This document shows positions 27,525-36,315 of a DNA stretch of 64,000 nt, piece after piece (the stretch's first letter is position 1; every line of letters starts with the position of its first letter). Made by a program: the position numbers and the translations under genes. The stretch comes from Actinomycetospora lemnae (GTDB taxonomy: Bacteria > Actinomycetota > Actinomycetes > Mycobacteriales > Pseudonocardiaceae), in contig NZ_JAQZAO010000007.1 of assembly GCF_028737315.1 (NCBI RefSeq), positions 1 through 64,000 on the forward strand, given 5' to 3'. The notes below the pieces were generated by a model. The model searched no databases, was not told where the DNA came from, and saw only the letters and a program-made list of their open reading frames with translations.

Positions 27525-28403
27525 TCAGCCCGGGAACAGGCCCTGCGCCACGCGCCCGTCGGCGGGGGAGGCGGGGGACGGGGGTGTCGTCGGCGGGGTC
27601 GGCGGACCGGCCGCGGCGAGGGCCGGCAGCACCCCGCGGGCGTGGCCGTCCGCGTTCGGGCCGCCGGCGAGGAGCGCCTCGCTGTCGGTGAGGGAGGTCA
27701 GCCAGGGCGCGGTCGAGCAGACGCCGTGCCCGGCGAACGCCGGGCGGACGTCGACGAAGCGCAGGCCGGCGGCGGTGACCCGGCCGGCGAGCACGGCGTC
27801 GAGCCGGTCGACGGCGTCGTCGATGCGGGCCGCGCGGGCGGCGTCGGCGGGTCCCTGGGGACAGGCCCTGCCCTCGGCGAGGTGGGGGTAGCCGGTGACG
27901 GTCACCGCGGCGCGGGGCGCGCGGGCGCGGATGTCGCGCAGCGCGGCGTCGAGGGCGCCCGGCAGGGTCCGCAGGGCGCGGTCGAAGCGGCCCAGGGCGG
28001 TGTCGCAACGTGCCGGCGTGCCGGCCGAGGAGCACGCGGCGGCGAGCGCGCCGAGGCCGGTGGCGTCGGCGCCGACGGTCGCGGTGACGATCTCGGTGGT
28101 GGGGGTGAGCGAGGTGAACTGGCCGTTGCCGCCGCCGGTGGACGACGAGCACGCGCGCGAGGTCCACGACGTCTCCGCGGCGGCGCGCGCGAGCAGCGGG
28201 GGATAGGCGACGCCGCTGCGCCGGCAGGTGCCCGACGCGGCCTCGACCACGCCGGCCGCGGTCCCGGCGGCCCAGGAGTCGCCGAGCGCGACCCGCCGGT
28301 TGCCGTCGCCGCCGCTGGTCGGGCTGCCCGCGACCGCGGTCCCGGCGCCCAGCGTGAGCGCCGTCGCCACCAGCGCCGCGACCACCACCGACCGACAGCC
28401 CAT
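27525..28403 (-). CDS. Secreted SGNH/GDSL hydrolase
   Basis: A 292-residue enzyme with a cleavable Sec signal peptide (CRSVVVAALVATALTLGAGTAVAG). Block I is ALGDSWAAG, Ser in GDS; block V is GPNADGHARGV, supplying Asp and His. Six cysteines suggest disulfides outside the cell. Lipase or esterase of the SGNH type, like SCO1725-type secreted lipases. The C-terminal 35 residues are a Pro-rich linker-like tail (GPPTPPTTPPSPASP). Confidence 0.88.
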   Translation of the reverse strand: MGCRSVVVAALVATALTLGAGTAVAGSPTSGGDGNRRVALGDSWAAGTAAGVVEAASGTCRRSGVAYPPLLARAAAETSWTSRACSSSTGGGNGQFTSLTPTTEIVTATVGADATGLGALAAACSSAGTPARCDTALGRFDRALRTLPGALDAALRDIRARAPRAAVTVTGYPHLAEGRACPQGPADAARAARIDDAVDRLDAVLAGRVTAAGLRFVDVRPAFAGHGVCSTAPWLTSLTDSEALLAGGPNADGHARGVLPALAAAGPPTPPTTPPSPASPADGRVAQGLFPG

Positions 28404-28518
28404 CCCCGCCCCCGATCACCGTCACGATCACGCCGTCCGACGGCGGTCAGTGTCGGTGTCGACGCCCACAGGAGGCAGGGCCGTCACGCCATCGAGGTGG
28501 CGCCACCACCCACACGGG

Positions 28519-28588
28519 GTGCGCTGCGCGCAGGTGAGCAGAAAGAAGTGCTCCAGCACTCCTTTCTGCTCACGAGCGCGGAGCGCAC
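28519..28588. terminator. Large imperfect palindrome (70 bp) after the Rieske oxygenase gene
   Basis: The core is a perfect 12-bp pair GTGAGCAGAAAG (28534-28545) / CTTTCTGCTCAC (28562-28573) enclosing AGTGCT-CC-AGCACT. Outside it a 13-bp pair with one mismatch (28519-28531 / 28576-28588) extends the stem into the stop codon of the Rieske gene. It probably ends the minus-strand transcript. The 40-bp core shares its ends GTGAGCA..TGCTCAC with the palindrome at 31989. Confidence 0.65.
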
Positions 28589-29784
28589 TAGGCGGCGGTG
28601 CGGGCGAGGTCGAGGGTGGCGAGGTACCAGTCGAGGAACGCCTCCACCGACGCCTCGACCACCGGCGAGAGCGGGCCCGGGCGGTAGCCGCGCGAGGCGA
28701 TGCCGGCGTAGTTCTTCTCGCACAGCACCCAGTCCTGCTCCGAGGTCGCGCGCCACACCGCGGCGAGGGCGTCGGTGTCGACCGTCGCGTCGCGGTCGAC
28801 GAGGAAGCAGAGCTCGACGTCGGTGGTCGCGGCGTCGATCGGGGTCAGACGCGTGGTCACCGCGTAGTCGGCGTTGGCGTGTGCCCACAGGTTGGGCAGC
28901 GAGATCACCCGCAGGCTGCCGACGTCGGGGTCGGTCAGCGTCCCCATCGGCGGGGCGAGCGGGCGGCCGTCGAGGGTCTCGGACAGGAAGCCGTCGCGCA
29001 GGGGCAGCCGCGCGATCCGGTAGGGGGCACCGCCGGGGAAGTTGACGTCCTCGCCGGGCAGGCCCTGCGCGGTCCAGCGGGTGCGCGCGGCGGCGAGCGC
29101 GCGGTCGTAGCGCGGATTGGTGCGCACGTCGCCGTTGACACCGACGTCGAAGTTCGACAGCGAGAACTCGGGGTGGCTGCCGGCGCAGTGGTAGCACTCG
29201 CGATTGTTCTCGACGAGCGTCTTCCAGTTCGCGGCGACGCGGTAGTGCTCGCGCACGGCGATGCGGGCGTCGGCGAGCCCGTGCGGGCCGAGGCGGGGCT
29301 CGAGCGCTTCCGCGAAGGGACCGAAGTCCGGCGGATCGTCGGCCAGGCACACGAACACCAGCCCGGCGGTCTCGCGGACGGCCACGGGCGCGAGCCGGTA
29401 GGACGACGTCGCGAAGCAGTCGCCCATGAGCCGCGCCGAGCGCAGCGTCCCGTCCAGGGCGTAGACCCACTGGTGGTACGGGCAGACGAACGCCTTGACC
29501 TGCCCGCGGTCGTCGGGCGCGACGCGCGAGCCGCGGTGGGCGCACACGTCGTGGTGGGCGTGCAGCGCACCGCCCTGACCGCCCTCGCCGCGCACGACGA
29601 TGACGCGGTCGCGCCCGACGTCGACGGTGAGGTAGCGGCCGGGCGCGTCGAGCTCGGCGGTGTGCCCGGCGAAGAGCCACTGCCCGGCGAAGACCCGGTC
29701 GAGGTCGGCGGCGTAGACGTCCGGGTCGGTGTAGGCCGCCTGCGGCAGCGACCAGCCCGGCGTGCGGGAGACGAGATCAGACAT
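28588..29784 (-). CDS. Rieske non-haem iron oxygenase alpha subunit (N-demethylase-like)
   Basis: A 398-residue oxygenase of the GbcA/stachydrine demethylase/CntA group. The Rieske centre is Cys81-x-His83 and Cys101-x2-His104 (CAHRGS, CPYHQW). The mononuclear iron motif is NRECYHCAGSHPEF near 195-208, with a late Asp. Such enzymes oxidise N-methyl groups of quaternary amines, releasing formaldehyde. The upstream gene overlaps its start by 8 bp and encodes a sarcosine-oxidase-like enzyme, fitting stepwise demethylation. No reductase is nearby, so electrons must come from elsewhere. ATG 29784 is preferred over GTG 29793. Confidence 0.87.
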   Translation of the reverse strand: MSDLVSRTPGWSLPQAAYTDPDVYAADLDRVFAGQWLFAGHTAELDAPGRYLTVDVGRDRVIVVRGEGGQGGALHAHHDVCAHRGSRVAPDDRGQVKAFVCPYHQWVYALDGTLRSARLMGDCFATSSYRLAPVAVRETAGLVFVCLADDPPDFGPFAEALEPRLGPHGLADARIAVREHYRVAANWKTLVENNRECYHCAGSHPEFSLSNFDVGVNGDVRTNPRYDRALAAARTRWTAQGLPGEDVNFPGGAPYRIARLPLRDGFLSETLDGRPLAPPMGTLTDPDVGSLRVISLPNLWAHANADYAVTTRLTPIDAATTDVELCFLVDRDATVDTDALAAVWRATSEQDWVLCEKNYAGIASRGYRPGPLSPVVEASVEAFLDWYLATLDLARTAA

Positions 29785-30973
29785 GGAAGGCACGTCCCCA
29801 GCTCGGGTCGGTCAGCGCGGGGCGGTCGAGGGCGAACGTGCCGATGGGGTGCCGGGTGGTCCCCGTCGTCGCGAGGTCGGCGGCGATCCGGCCGAGCAGC
29901 GACGCGAACTTGAACGCGTGCCCGGCCCCGACGAGGACGCTGACGCGCGTGCCGGGCAGCGTGTCGACGACGTAGTGCTGGTCGGGCGGGATCGTGTAGA
30001 GGCAGGTCTTCGTGGAGAGCTCGGGGCCGCCGAAGCCGGGCAGGTGCTCGGCGAGGAAGGCCTCCTGGCGCTTCTGGCGCAGCGGGTCGGGGTCGTAGGT
30101 GCGGGTGTCGGCGGTGACCTCGTGCCCGCCCATGTGCTGCCCGAGCTTCGTCGCGACCTCGCCGTGGACGGGGAAGCCGTAGAAGTTGTCGCCGCCGTGC
30201 CACATGAACACCGGGAAGCGCTCGGGGGAGAAGTCGAGCAGGTTCGGCGTCGCGTAGTAGGTGACCTGCTCCTGGGTGACGGTCAGCGGGATCGACGTCA
30301 GACCGTCGAGCACCTCGTTGGTGCGCGCGTCGGCGGCGACGACGACGTGCTCGGCGAGCACCACCTCGTCGTCGAGGACGACCTCGACGTGCCCACCGGC
30401 GGGGCGCAGGGCCCGCACGGGGCTGTGCTCGCGGATCTCCGCGCCGTGCCCGCGGGCGAGGGCGACGTGGGTGGCGTTGGCCCGCCGGGCGTCGACGATG
30501 CCCGTGCGCCGCTGGTAGAAGGCCTCCTCGGTGCCCGCGAGGTGGAACTGCGGCCAGCGGCGCTGGACCCCGCGCGCGTCGAGCAGCTCGAAGTCGACGC
30601 CGTGCCGGTCGGCCACCGCGGCGTAGCCGCCGATGTCGCGGCCGCCGGTGGTCAGGCCCTGCCGGGCGTCGACGTCCTCGATGACGAGCCCGCCGGTCTC
30701 GGTGACGAGGGTCTGTCCGGAGACGCGCTCGACGTCGCGCCAGGTGGCGTAGGCGGCGGGCGCGAGGGCCGCGTAGGCGTCCTGGTGCTGGGCGTAGCGG
30801 ATGATCCGCGAGTGGTCCTCGCTCGCGCCGTGGTGGTGGCCGAGGGCGTGGCGCTCGAGGGCGAGCACGCGGCCGCCGGCGGCGCGGGAGAGCCAGTAGG
30901 TGGCGGCGGCGCCGAGGCCGCCGACGCCGACGACGACGAGGCGTGGTTCGCGGGGACTGGGCACGGTGATCAC
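29777..30973 (-). CDS. FAD-dependent N-methyl amino acid oxidase (MSOX/sarcosine oxidase-like)
   Basis: About 398 residues. The dinucleotide fold VVVGVGGLGAAATYWL is near the start; HHHGASEDHSRIIRYAQH is the MSOX signature; KTCLYTIPPDQHYVVD holds the Cys that binds FAD covalently; GAGHAFKFASLLG is the C-terminal FAD contact. It should oxidise sarcosine or N-methyl-tryptophan-type substrates to formaldehyde and H2O2. First gene of a two-gene operon with the Rieske oxygenase. GTG 30973 is chosen near the fold; ATG 31015 is an alternative with no better ribosome site. Divergent from a LysR regulator. Confidence 0.87.
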   Translation of the reverse strand: MITVPSPREPRLVVVGVGGLGAAATYWLSRAAGGRVLALERHALGHHHGASEDHSRIIRYAQHQDAYAALAPAAYATWRDVERVSGQTLVTETGGLVIEDVDARQGLTTGGRDIGGYAAVADRHGVDFELLDARGVQRRWPQFHLAGTEEAFYQRRTGIVDARRANATHVALARGHGAEIREHSPVRALRPAGGHVEVVLDDEVVLAEHVVVAADARTNEVLDGLTSIPLTVTQEQVTYYATPNLLDFSPERFPVFMWHGGDNFYGFPVHGEVATKLGQHMGGHEVTADTRTYDPDPLRQKRQEAFLAEHLPGFGGPELSTKTCLYTIPPDQHYVVDTLPGTRVSVLVGAGHAFKFASLLGRIAADLATTGTTRHPIGTFALDRPALTDPSWGRAFHV

Positions 30974-31104
30974 TCCGGGTCTGCTCTCGGATGTGCCCTC
31001 ACCATCGCGGGTCACCGGCGCCCGTGGTGCGGATCCGCGATCACCCTCGCCACTGGTGTCATCAGGTCTGCCTTATCGATCGCGCGTCGGGGCAGGATCA
31101 CGGG

Positions 31105-31992
31105 ATGGACGTCGAGCTGCGGCAGCTGCGGGTGTTCCTCACCGTGGCCTCCGAGCTGCACTTCAGCCGGGCGGCCCGGCGCCTGCACGTCAGCCAGCCC
31201 GCGCTCTCCCAGCAGATCCGCTCGCTGGAGAAGGCGCTCGGCGCCGCGCTGTTCGACCGCTCGAGCCGCGCCACCGAGCTGACCCCGGCCGGGCGGGTGC
31301 TGCTCGACGCCGCGCCGCGGGTGCTGTTCGAGGCCGAGCGGGCGCAGTCGCTCGTGGCGCAGGCGGCGGACGGGGCGGTCGGGCTGCTCGTGGTGGGCTC
31401 GGTCGGGACGGCGCTCGCCTCGATCACCCCGCGCATCCTGCGGGCGATGCGCGCCGAGTTCCCCGACCTGCAGCTCGAGGTCTCCCAGCAGGACACCGCC
31501 GCCCAGCTCGTGGCGATCGCCGACGGGCGCCTCGACGTCGGCCTCGTGCGCGCCGCCCCGCCGACCGCGACCGTGGCCGTCGAGCACCTCGTCTCGGAGC
31601 CGCTGCTCGCCGCCCTGCCCGGCGACCACCCGCTCGCCGAGCTCGAGGAGATCACGCCGGAGGCGCTCGCCGACGAGCCGTTCGTGCTCTGGCCCCGGCC
31701 GCTGGGGATGGCGTTCTTCGACATCATCACGAGCTACTGCCGCGACCACGGCTTCAGCCCGCGCATCGTCGCCGAGGGCGCGGACATCGAGACCCAGCTC
31801 GGCCTCGTCGCCGCGGGCCTCGGGGTGTCGCTGCAGCCCGCGTACTACGCGAACCTCCGCCCGCCGGGCGTGGTGTTCCGGCCGCTGTCGGGCGACGTGC
31901 CGATGGTGGCGCTGCAGGTGGCCTGGCGCCGCACCGACCGCTCGCCCGCCGTGGCCCACTTCGTCGACGCGGCCCGCGCCCTGGGTACGTGA
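31105..31992 (+). CDS. LysR-type transcriptional regulator
   Basis: A 295-residue regulator. The N-terminal winged helix MDVELRQLRVFLTVASELHFSRAA..VSQPALSQQIRSLEKALG is classic; the C-terminal effector domain starts near 92 with LLVVGSVGTA. Its divergent position 131 bp from the oxidase-Rieske operon suggests that it controls these genes in response to the methylated substrate. The stop codon lies inside a 40-bp perfect palindrome. Confidence 0.92.
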   Translation: MDVELRQLRVFLTVASELHFSRAARRLHVSQPALSQQIRSLEKALGAALFDRSSRATELTPAGRVLLDAAPRVLFEAERAQSLVAQAADGAVGLLVVGSVGTALASITPRILRAMRAEFPDLQLEVSQQDTAAQLVAIADGRLDVGLVRAAPPTATVAVEHLVSEPLLAALPGDHPLAELEEITPEALADEPFVLWPRPLGMAFFDIITSYCRDHGFSPRIVAEGADIETQLGLVAAGLGVSLQPAYYANLRPPGVVFRPLSGDVPMVALQVAWRRTDRSPAVAHFVDAARALGT

Positions 31993-32028
31993 GCACTTTC
32001 CACGGCTATAGCCGTGGAAAGTGCTCAC
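31989..32028. terminator. Perfect 40-bp palindrome between converging LysR and SDR genes
   Basis: Left arm GTGAGCACTTTCCACGGCTA and right arm TAGCCGTGGAAAGTGCTCAC are exact reverse complements, 20 bp each with no loop. The left arm contains the LysR stop TGA. It ends 7 bp before the end of the converging dehydrogenase gene, fitting a bidirectional terminator. It shares length and ends with the 28534-28573 palindrome. Confidence 0.7.
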
Positions 32029-32035
32029 GAGGGGG

Positions 32036-32731
32036 TCACCAGGACACGTGCTCGCCGTCCTGGAGGAACGAGCCGGAGGGAAAGGAGCCGGGGGAGCGGA
32101 CGACGTCGACGATGCCCCGCGCGCCATCGGCGACCGGGCGCCCGCCCGCGCCGCCCATGTCGGTGGCGGTCCAGCCGGGCGAGACGGCGTGCACCGCGAT
32201 CCCGTCGCGGGTCAGGGCGTCGGCGAACACGCGGGTCAGCGCGTTGATCCCGGCCTTCGACACGCTGTAGGCCGGCGACGTCGCCCCCATCCGCGCCAGC
32301 GACCCGAGCCCGCTCGTCACGTTGACGATCACCGGGTCGCGGCCCGCGCGCAGCAGCGGCGCGCACGCCTGGCTCAGCCGCCACGGCGCGAGCACGTTGG
32401 TGCGCCAGGCACCGTCGGCGACCGCGAGGTCCTCGGTGACCGGGTCGGCGCCGCTGTCGAAGTTGATCGCCGCGTTGTTCACCAGCGCGTCGAGCCGGCC
32501 GTGGCGCCGGTCGATCGCCTCGACCGCGGCCTGCACCGACTCCGGCTCGGTGACGTCGAGGGTCAGCGGCCAGGCCGCGTCGCCGAGCTCCTTCGCGGTC
32601 GACGCGGCGGCCTCCGCGTCGCGGGCCGCGCACAACACCGTCGCGCCCGCCGCCACCAGCTGCCGCGCGATCTCGACGCCGAGCCCGCGGCCCGCACCGG
32701 TCACGAGGACGATCCGCTCGTCTGCACTCAT
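32036..32731 (-). CDS. Short-chain dehydrogenase/reductase (SDR)
   Basis: A 231-residue classical SDR. The cofactor loop TGAGRGLG is at about residue 11, NNAAIN near 86, Ser in VTSGLGS and the catalytic YSVSK near 156. NADP preference is likely from the Arg of CAARD. The substrate is unknown; closest in style to ketone or aldehyde reductases. ATG 32731 is taken from the family start, as no strong ribosome site is seen. Divergent from the P450 gene with 93 bp between, so the two may be co-regulated. Confidence 0.88.
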   Translation of the reverse strand: MSADERIVLVTGAGRGLGVEIARQLVAAGATVLCAARDAEAAASTAKELGDAAWPLTLDVTEPESVQAAVEAIDRRHGRLDALVNNAAINFDSGADPVTEDLAVADGAWRTNVLAPWRLSQACAPLLRAGRDPVIVNVTSGLGSLARMGATSPAYSVSKAGINALTRVFADALTRDGIAVHAVSPGWTATDMGGAGGRPVADGARGIVDVVRSPGSFPSGSFLQDGEHVSW

Positions 32732-32824
32732 GGGAGGGGGATAGCCGCTCGGGACCTCACGGACACGAAACGGCAGTCCGCTCCCACTTCGCGTACGGTC
32801 GGGTTCCCGACGACGGGAGCGACG

Positions 32825-33997
32825 ATGACCACCACCATCCCGCGGCACATGCAGCGCGACCGGTTCGCGCCGGTCCCCGAGACGCAGGCGGCCCGCGACG
32901 AGGACGGCTTCCCGGCGATCCGGACGGCGTTCGGCACGACCGCCCGTCTGGTGACGCGGTACGCCGACGTCCGCGAGGTCCTCGGCGACGCCGAGCGCTT
33001 CTCCAACGCCGGCCTGCCCCGCCTGCCCACCCCCGACGGCGAGAACGCGCGCGCCGGCAACCTGCTCGCCACCGACCCGCCGGAGCACACGCGGCTGCGC
33101 CGGCTGCTCACCGGTGAGTTCACGGTCAAGCGCATCCGGCGCCTGGAGCCGCGCATCACCGAGATCGTCGACGAGCACCTCGACGCGATGGAGCAGGCCG
33201 GCCCCCCGGCAGACCTCGTCAGCGCGTTCGCCCTGCCGGTGCCCAGCCTCGTCATCTGCGAGCTGCTCGGGGTCCCGTACGCCGACCGCCACGAGTTCCA
33301 GGACCGCGCCACGCGGCAGATCGACCTGAGCCGCTCGCTGGAGGAGCGCGGGCGGGTGGCCGCCGAGTCCCGCGCCTACATGGGCGAGCTCGTCGACCGC
33401 GCCTTCGCCGCCCCGGGCGACGACATGCTCGGGATGCTCGTGCGCGAGCACGGCGACGACCTCACCCGCGCCGAGCTCATCGGCATCGCCTCGCTGCTGC
33501 TCATCGCCGGGCACGAGACCACCGCCAACATGCTCGGGCTCGGCACGCTGGCCCTGCTGCGCGCGCCCGACCAGCTCGTCCGCGTGCGCGACGAGCCCGG
33601 CGCCGTCGCCCCGGCGATCGAGGAGCTGCTGCGGTTCCTGTCCGTCGTGCACTCGGGCATCCCGCGCACCGCCCGCCACGACACGACGGTCGGCGGCACC
33701 CCCGTCGCAGCGGGCGACCTGCTCGTGCTCTCGCTGCCGTCGGCCAACCGCGACCCCGCCGCCGTCGAGCGCCCCGACGAGCTCGACGTCACCCGGGCGA
33801 TCGCCCCGCACGTGGCGTTCGGGCACGGGGTGCACCATTGCCTCGGCGCGCCGCTGGCGCGGGCGGAGATGGCGGTCGCGTTCCCCGCGCTGCTGCGACG
33901 CTTCCCGGACCTCGCGCTGGGCATCCCGTTCGAGGACGTCGAGTTCCGTTCGGCCACCGTCGTGCACGGGCTGCGCGCGCTGCCCGTGACCTGGTGA
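32825..33997 (+). CDS. Cytochrome P450
   Basis: A 390-residue soluble bacterial P450. The I-helix AGHETTANM is near 229; the EELLRF (ExxR) motif near 270; the haem loop FGHGVHHCLGAPLAR gives the Cys339 ligand. It uses electrons from a ferredoxin to hydroxylate a small substrate, which cannot be told from sequence. The [3Fe-4S] ferredoxin gene follows after 35 bp and is the likely redox partner. ATG 32825 with GGGAGCGACG upstream. Confidence 0.95.
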   Translation: MTTTIPRHMQRDRFAPVPETQAARDEDGFPAIRTAFGTTARLVTRYADVREVLGDAERFSNAGLPRLPTPDGENARAGNLLATDPPEHTRLRRLLTGEFTVKRIRRLEPRITEIVDEHLDAMEQAGPPADLVSAFALPVPSLVICELLGVPYADRHEFQDRATRQIDLSRSLEERGRVAAESRAYMGELVDRAFAAPGDDMLGMLVREHGDDLTRAELIGIASLLLIAGHETTANMLGLGTLALLRAPDQLVRVRDEPGAVAPAIEELLRFLSVVHSGIPRTARHDTTVGGTPVAAGDLLVLSLPSANRDPAAVERPDELDVTRAIAPHVAFGHGVHHCLGAPLARAEMAVAFPALLRRFPDLALGIPFEDVEFRSATVVHGLRALPVTW

Positions 33998-34032
33998 CCA
34001 CCACCCCTTCGACCACCACCTGAGGGAGAACC

Positions 34033-34227
34033 ATGAGGATCCAGGCCGACCGCGACGTCTGCATCGGCGCCGGCAACTGCGTGCTCGCCGCCGAGGACGT
34101 CTTCGACCAGGACGACGACGCCCTGGTCGTGGTGCTGCAGGAGCACCCCGCGCCCGGGCAGGAGGCCGAGGTCCGCAACGCCGTCGCCCAGTGCCCGTCG
34201 GGGGCGCTCGCGCTCGTCGAGGACTGA
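34033..34227 (+). CDS. [3Fe-4S] ferredoxin, P450 partner
   Basis: Sixty-four residues, with cysteines at 10, 16 and 54 in CIGAGNC and QCPSG, the pattern of actinobacterial single-cluster 3Fe-4S ferredoxins (Ala13 replaces a fourth Cys). Acidic, as expected for binding P450. GAGGGAGAACC precedes ATG 34033. Likely co-transcribed with the P450. Confidence 0.93.
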   Translation: MRIQADRDVCIGAGNCVLAAEDVFDQDDDALVVVLQEHPAPGQEAEVRNAVAQCPSGALALVED

Positions 34228-34257
34228 GGCGCCCGTCGCCGGGTTAGGCTGACGCGG

Positions 34258-34827
34258 ATGTCCGCGCCGTCCGATCCGGTGGCACGTCCGCTGCGCGCGG
34301 ACGCGGCGCGCAACCACGCCGCGATCCTCGCCGCGGCCCGGGCCGCGCTGGAGGCCGGCGGGCCGGACGTGGCGCTCGAGGAGGTCGCCCGGCGCGCGGG
34401 GGTGGCGCCGTCCACGCTCTACCGCCGCTTCGCCGGGCGCGACGAGCTCGTCGCCGCGGTGCTGGAGGACTACGTCGCCGAGTCCGTCGAGCCACTGCTC
34501 GCGCGCGCCGCCGCCGTCGACGACCCGTGGGCGGCACTGACCGGCGTCCTCGAGGGTCTCGTCGACGGCGTCACCCGCCACCGCGGGCTGCTCGCCGCCG
34601 CCAAGGCCACCGGGGCGTTCACCCCGGAGCTCGCCGCCCGCACCCTCGCGCCGCTGGGCGAGCTGCTGCGCCGCGGGCAGGCGGCCGGCGTGGTGCGCGC
34701 CGACCTCGTGCCCGAGGACCTGCCCGTCGTCGTGCACATGGCCGTCGTCACCGCCGAGCACGACGCCCGGCGCTGGCGGCGCTACCTGCACCTGCTGCTC
34801 GACGGGATGGCCGCCCGCCGCGCGTGA
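34258..34827 (+). CDS. TetR family transcriptional regulator
   Basis: A 189-residue repressor type. The HTH is at about 18-64: HAAILAAARAALEAGG, LEEVARRAGVAPSTLYRRFAGRDEL. The C-terminal ligand domain is unassigned. It lies 30 bp after the ferredoxin and probably belongs to the P450 unit, which it may control. Its stop TGA overlaps a possible GTG start for the permease that follows, though a later start is preferred there. Confidence 0.9.
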   Translation: MSAPSDPVARPLRADAARNHAAILAAARAALEAGGPDVALEEVARRAGVAPSTLYRRFAGRDELVAAVLEDYVAESVEPLLARAAAVDDPWAALTGVLEGLVDGVTRHRGLLAAAKATGAFTPELAARTLAPLGELLRRGQAAGVVRADLVPEDLPVVVHMAVVTAEHDARRWRRYLHLLLDGMAARRA

Positions 34828-34847
34828 CCCGCCCTAGGGTGTCGCGC

Positions 34848-36257
34848 GTGATCAGGGGATGGACGCTGCACGGCGACGGGCGCGCACCCGCACCGGGCGA
34901 GGTGGTGCGGCCCGAGGAACGGCTGTCGTGGGGCCGCACGGTGGGCCTGGGGGCCCAGCACGTGCTGGCGATGTTCGGGGCGACGTTCGTCTTCCCCGTG
35001 CTCATGGGCCTCGACCCGAACCTCGCGATCCTGCTCTCGGGCCTCGCGACCATGCTGTTCCTGCTGATGACGCGCGGGCGGGTGCCCAGCTACCTCGGCA
35101 CCAGCGCGTCGTTCGTCGGGGTGGTGGCCGCGGTCCGCGCGGACGGCGGCACCAGCGCCGAGGTGACGGGCGCGATCGCGGTGTGCGGGGTGGTCGTCGC
35201 GCTGGTCGGGCTGGCGGTGCACCTCGGCGGCGGCCGCATCGTGTCCGCGGTGCTGCCGCCGGCCGTGACGGGCGCGGTCGTGCTGCTCATCGGCTTCAAC
35301 CTCGCCCCGGTCGTCGCCGGCACGTACTGGCCGCAGGACGAGGTCGTCGCGGTGATCACGATGCTCGTCGTCATGCTCACCGCGGTGGCCGGGCGCGGGA
35401 TGCTGGGCCGGCTCGGGGTGCTCGTCGGGCTCGTCGTCGGGTACGGCCTGTCGCTGCTGCTCGACACGGTGCTCGGCCCGATCACGGGTCCCGACGCGTC
35501 GGGCGTCGTGTCCACCCACCCGCGCGTGGACCTCTCGGGGGTGGCCGACGCGCCGTGGATCGGCCTGCCGCTGGGGACGCCGGCGGCCCCCGGCCTGCAC
35601 CTGCCCGCCTTCAGCGCGTCGGCGATCCTCCTGGTCGTGCCCGTGGCGGTGGCGCTCATCGCCGAGAACACCGGGCACGTCAAGGCCGTCGCGAACATGA
35701 CCCGCGAGGACCTCGACCCCTACCTCGGGCGCGCGCTGGCCGCCGACGGCATCGCGACGGCGGTGGCCGGCGGCGTCGGCGGCTCGCCCACCACCACGTA
35801 CGCCGAGAACATCGGCGTCATGGCCGCGACCCGCGTGTACTCCACCGCGGCCTACTGGGTCGCCGCGGTGGTGGCCGTCGCGATCGGGTTCTGCCCCAAG
35901 TTCGGCGCGGTCGTCGCGGCCACCCCGGGCGGGGTGCTGGGCGGCATCACCGTGGTGCTCTACGGGATGATCGGCCTGCTCGGCGCCCGGATCTGGGTGG
36001 AGAACCGCGTCGACTTCTCCCGCCCCGAGGTCCTCGTGCCGCTCGCCGCCGGCATCGTCATCGGCATCGGCGACGTCGCGCTGACGATCGGGGGCGGGTC
36101 GCTGTCGGGGATCGCGCTGGGCACGATCGTCGTCATCGTCGGCTACCACGTCCTGCGGCGACTGGCCCCGACGCCGGTGGACCGCCGCGACGGGACCCCG
36201 GTCGACGGGACCCCGGCCGACGGGACCCCGGCCGACGAGGAGCGCGACCGCTCGTAG
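34848..36257 (+). CDS. Nucleobase:cation symporter-2 family (uracil/xanthine permease)
   Basis: About 469 residues and some 12-14 membrane helices. GAQHVLAMFGATFVFPVLMGLDP is the N-terminal signature of the NCS2 family; the central AENTGHVKAVANMTREDLDPYLGRALAADGIAT and the GSPTTTYAENIGVMAATRVYS motif contain substrate-binding residues (Glu, Asn). Imports uracil or a related base with protons. The soluble C-terminus carries a DGTPxx tandem repeat (near 36190-36232, 15-bp units). GTG 34848 with AGGG upstream; GTG 34824 would overlap tetR. Confidence 0.9.
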   Translation: MIRGWTLHGDGRAPAPGEVVRPEERLSWGRTVGLGAQHVLAMFGATFVFPVLMGLDPNLAILLSGLATMLFLLMTRGRVPSYLGTSASFVGVVAAVRADGGTSAEVTGAIAVCGVVVALVGLAVHLGGGRIVSAVLPPAVTGAVVLLIGFNLAPVVAGTYWPQDEVVAVITMLVVMLTAVAGRGMLGRLGVLVGLVVGYGLSLLLDTVLGPITGPDASGVVSTHPRVDLSGVADAPWIGLPLGTPAAPGLHLPAFSASAILLVVPVAVALIAENTGHVKAVANMTREDLDPYLGRALAADGIATAVAGGVGGSPTTTYAENIGVMAATRVYSTAAYWVAAVVAVAIGFCPKFGAVVAATPGGVLGGITVVLYGMIGLLGARIWVENRVDFSRPEVLVPLAAGIVIGIGDVALTIGGGSLSGIALGTIVVIVGYHVLRRLAPTPVDRRDGTPVDGTPADGTPADEERDRS

Positions 36258-36315
36258 GGGGTGCCGCCGCGCCCCGTGCTGCGCCACCATCGTCGGTGAC
36301 CGCGGGGAGGCTCCG

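Noticed and set aside
28404-28533. A separate gene in the gap before the SGNH hydrolase
   Set aside because: No start or frame of protein-like content is seen; most of the gap belongs to the palindrome and promoter.
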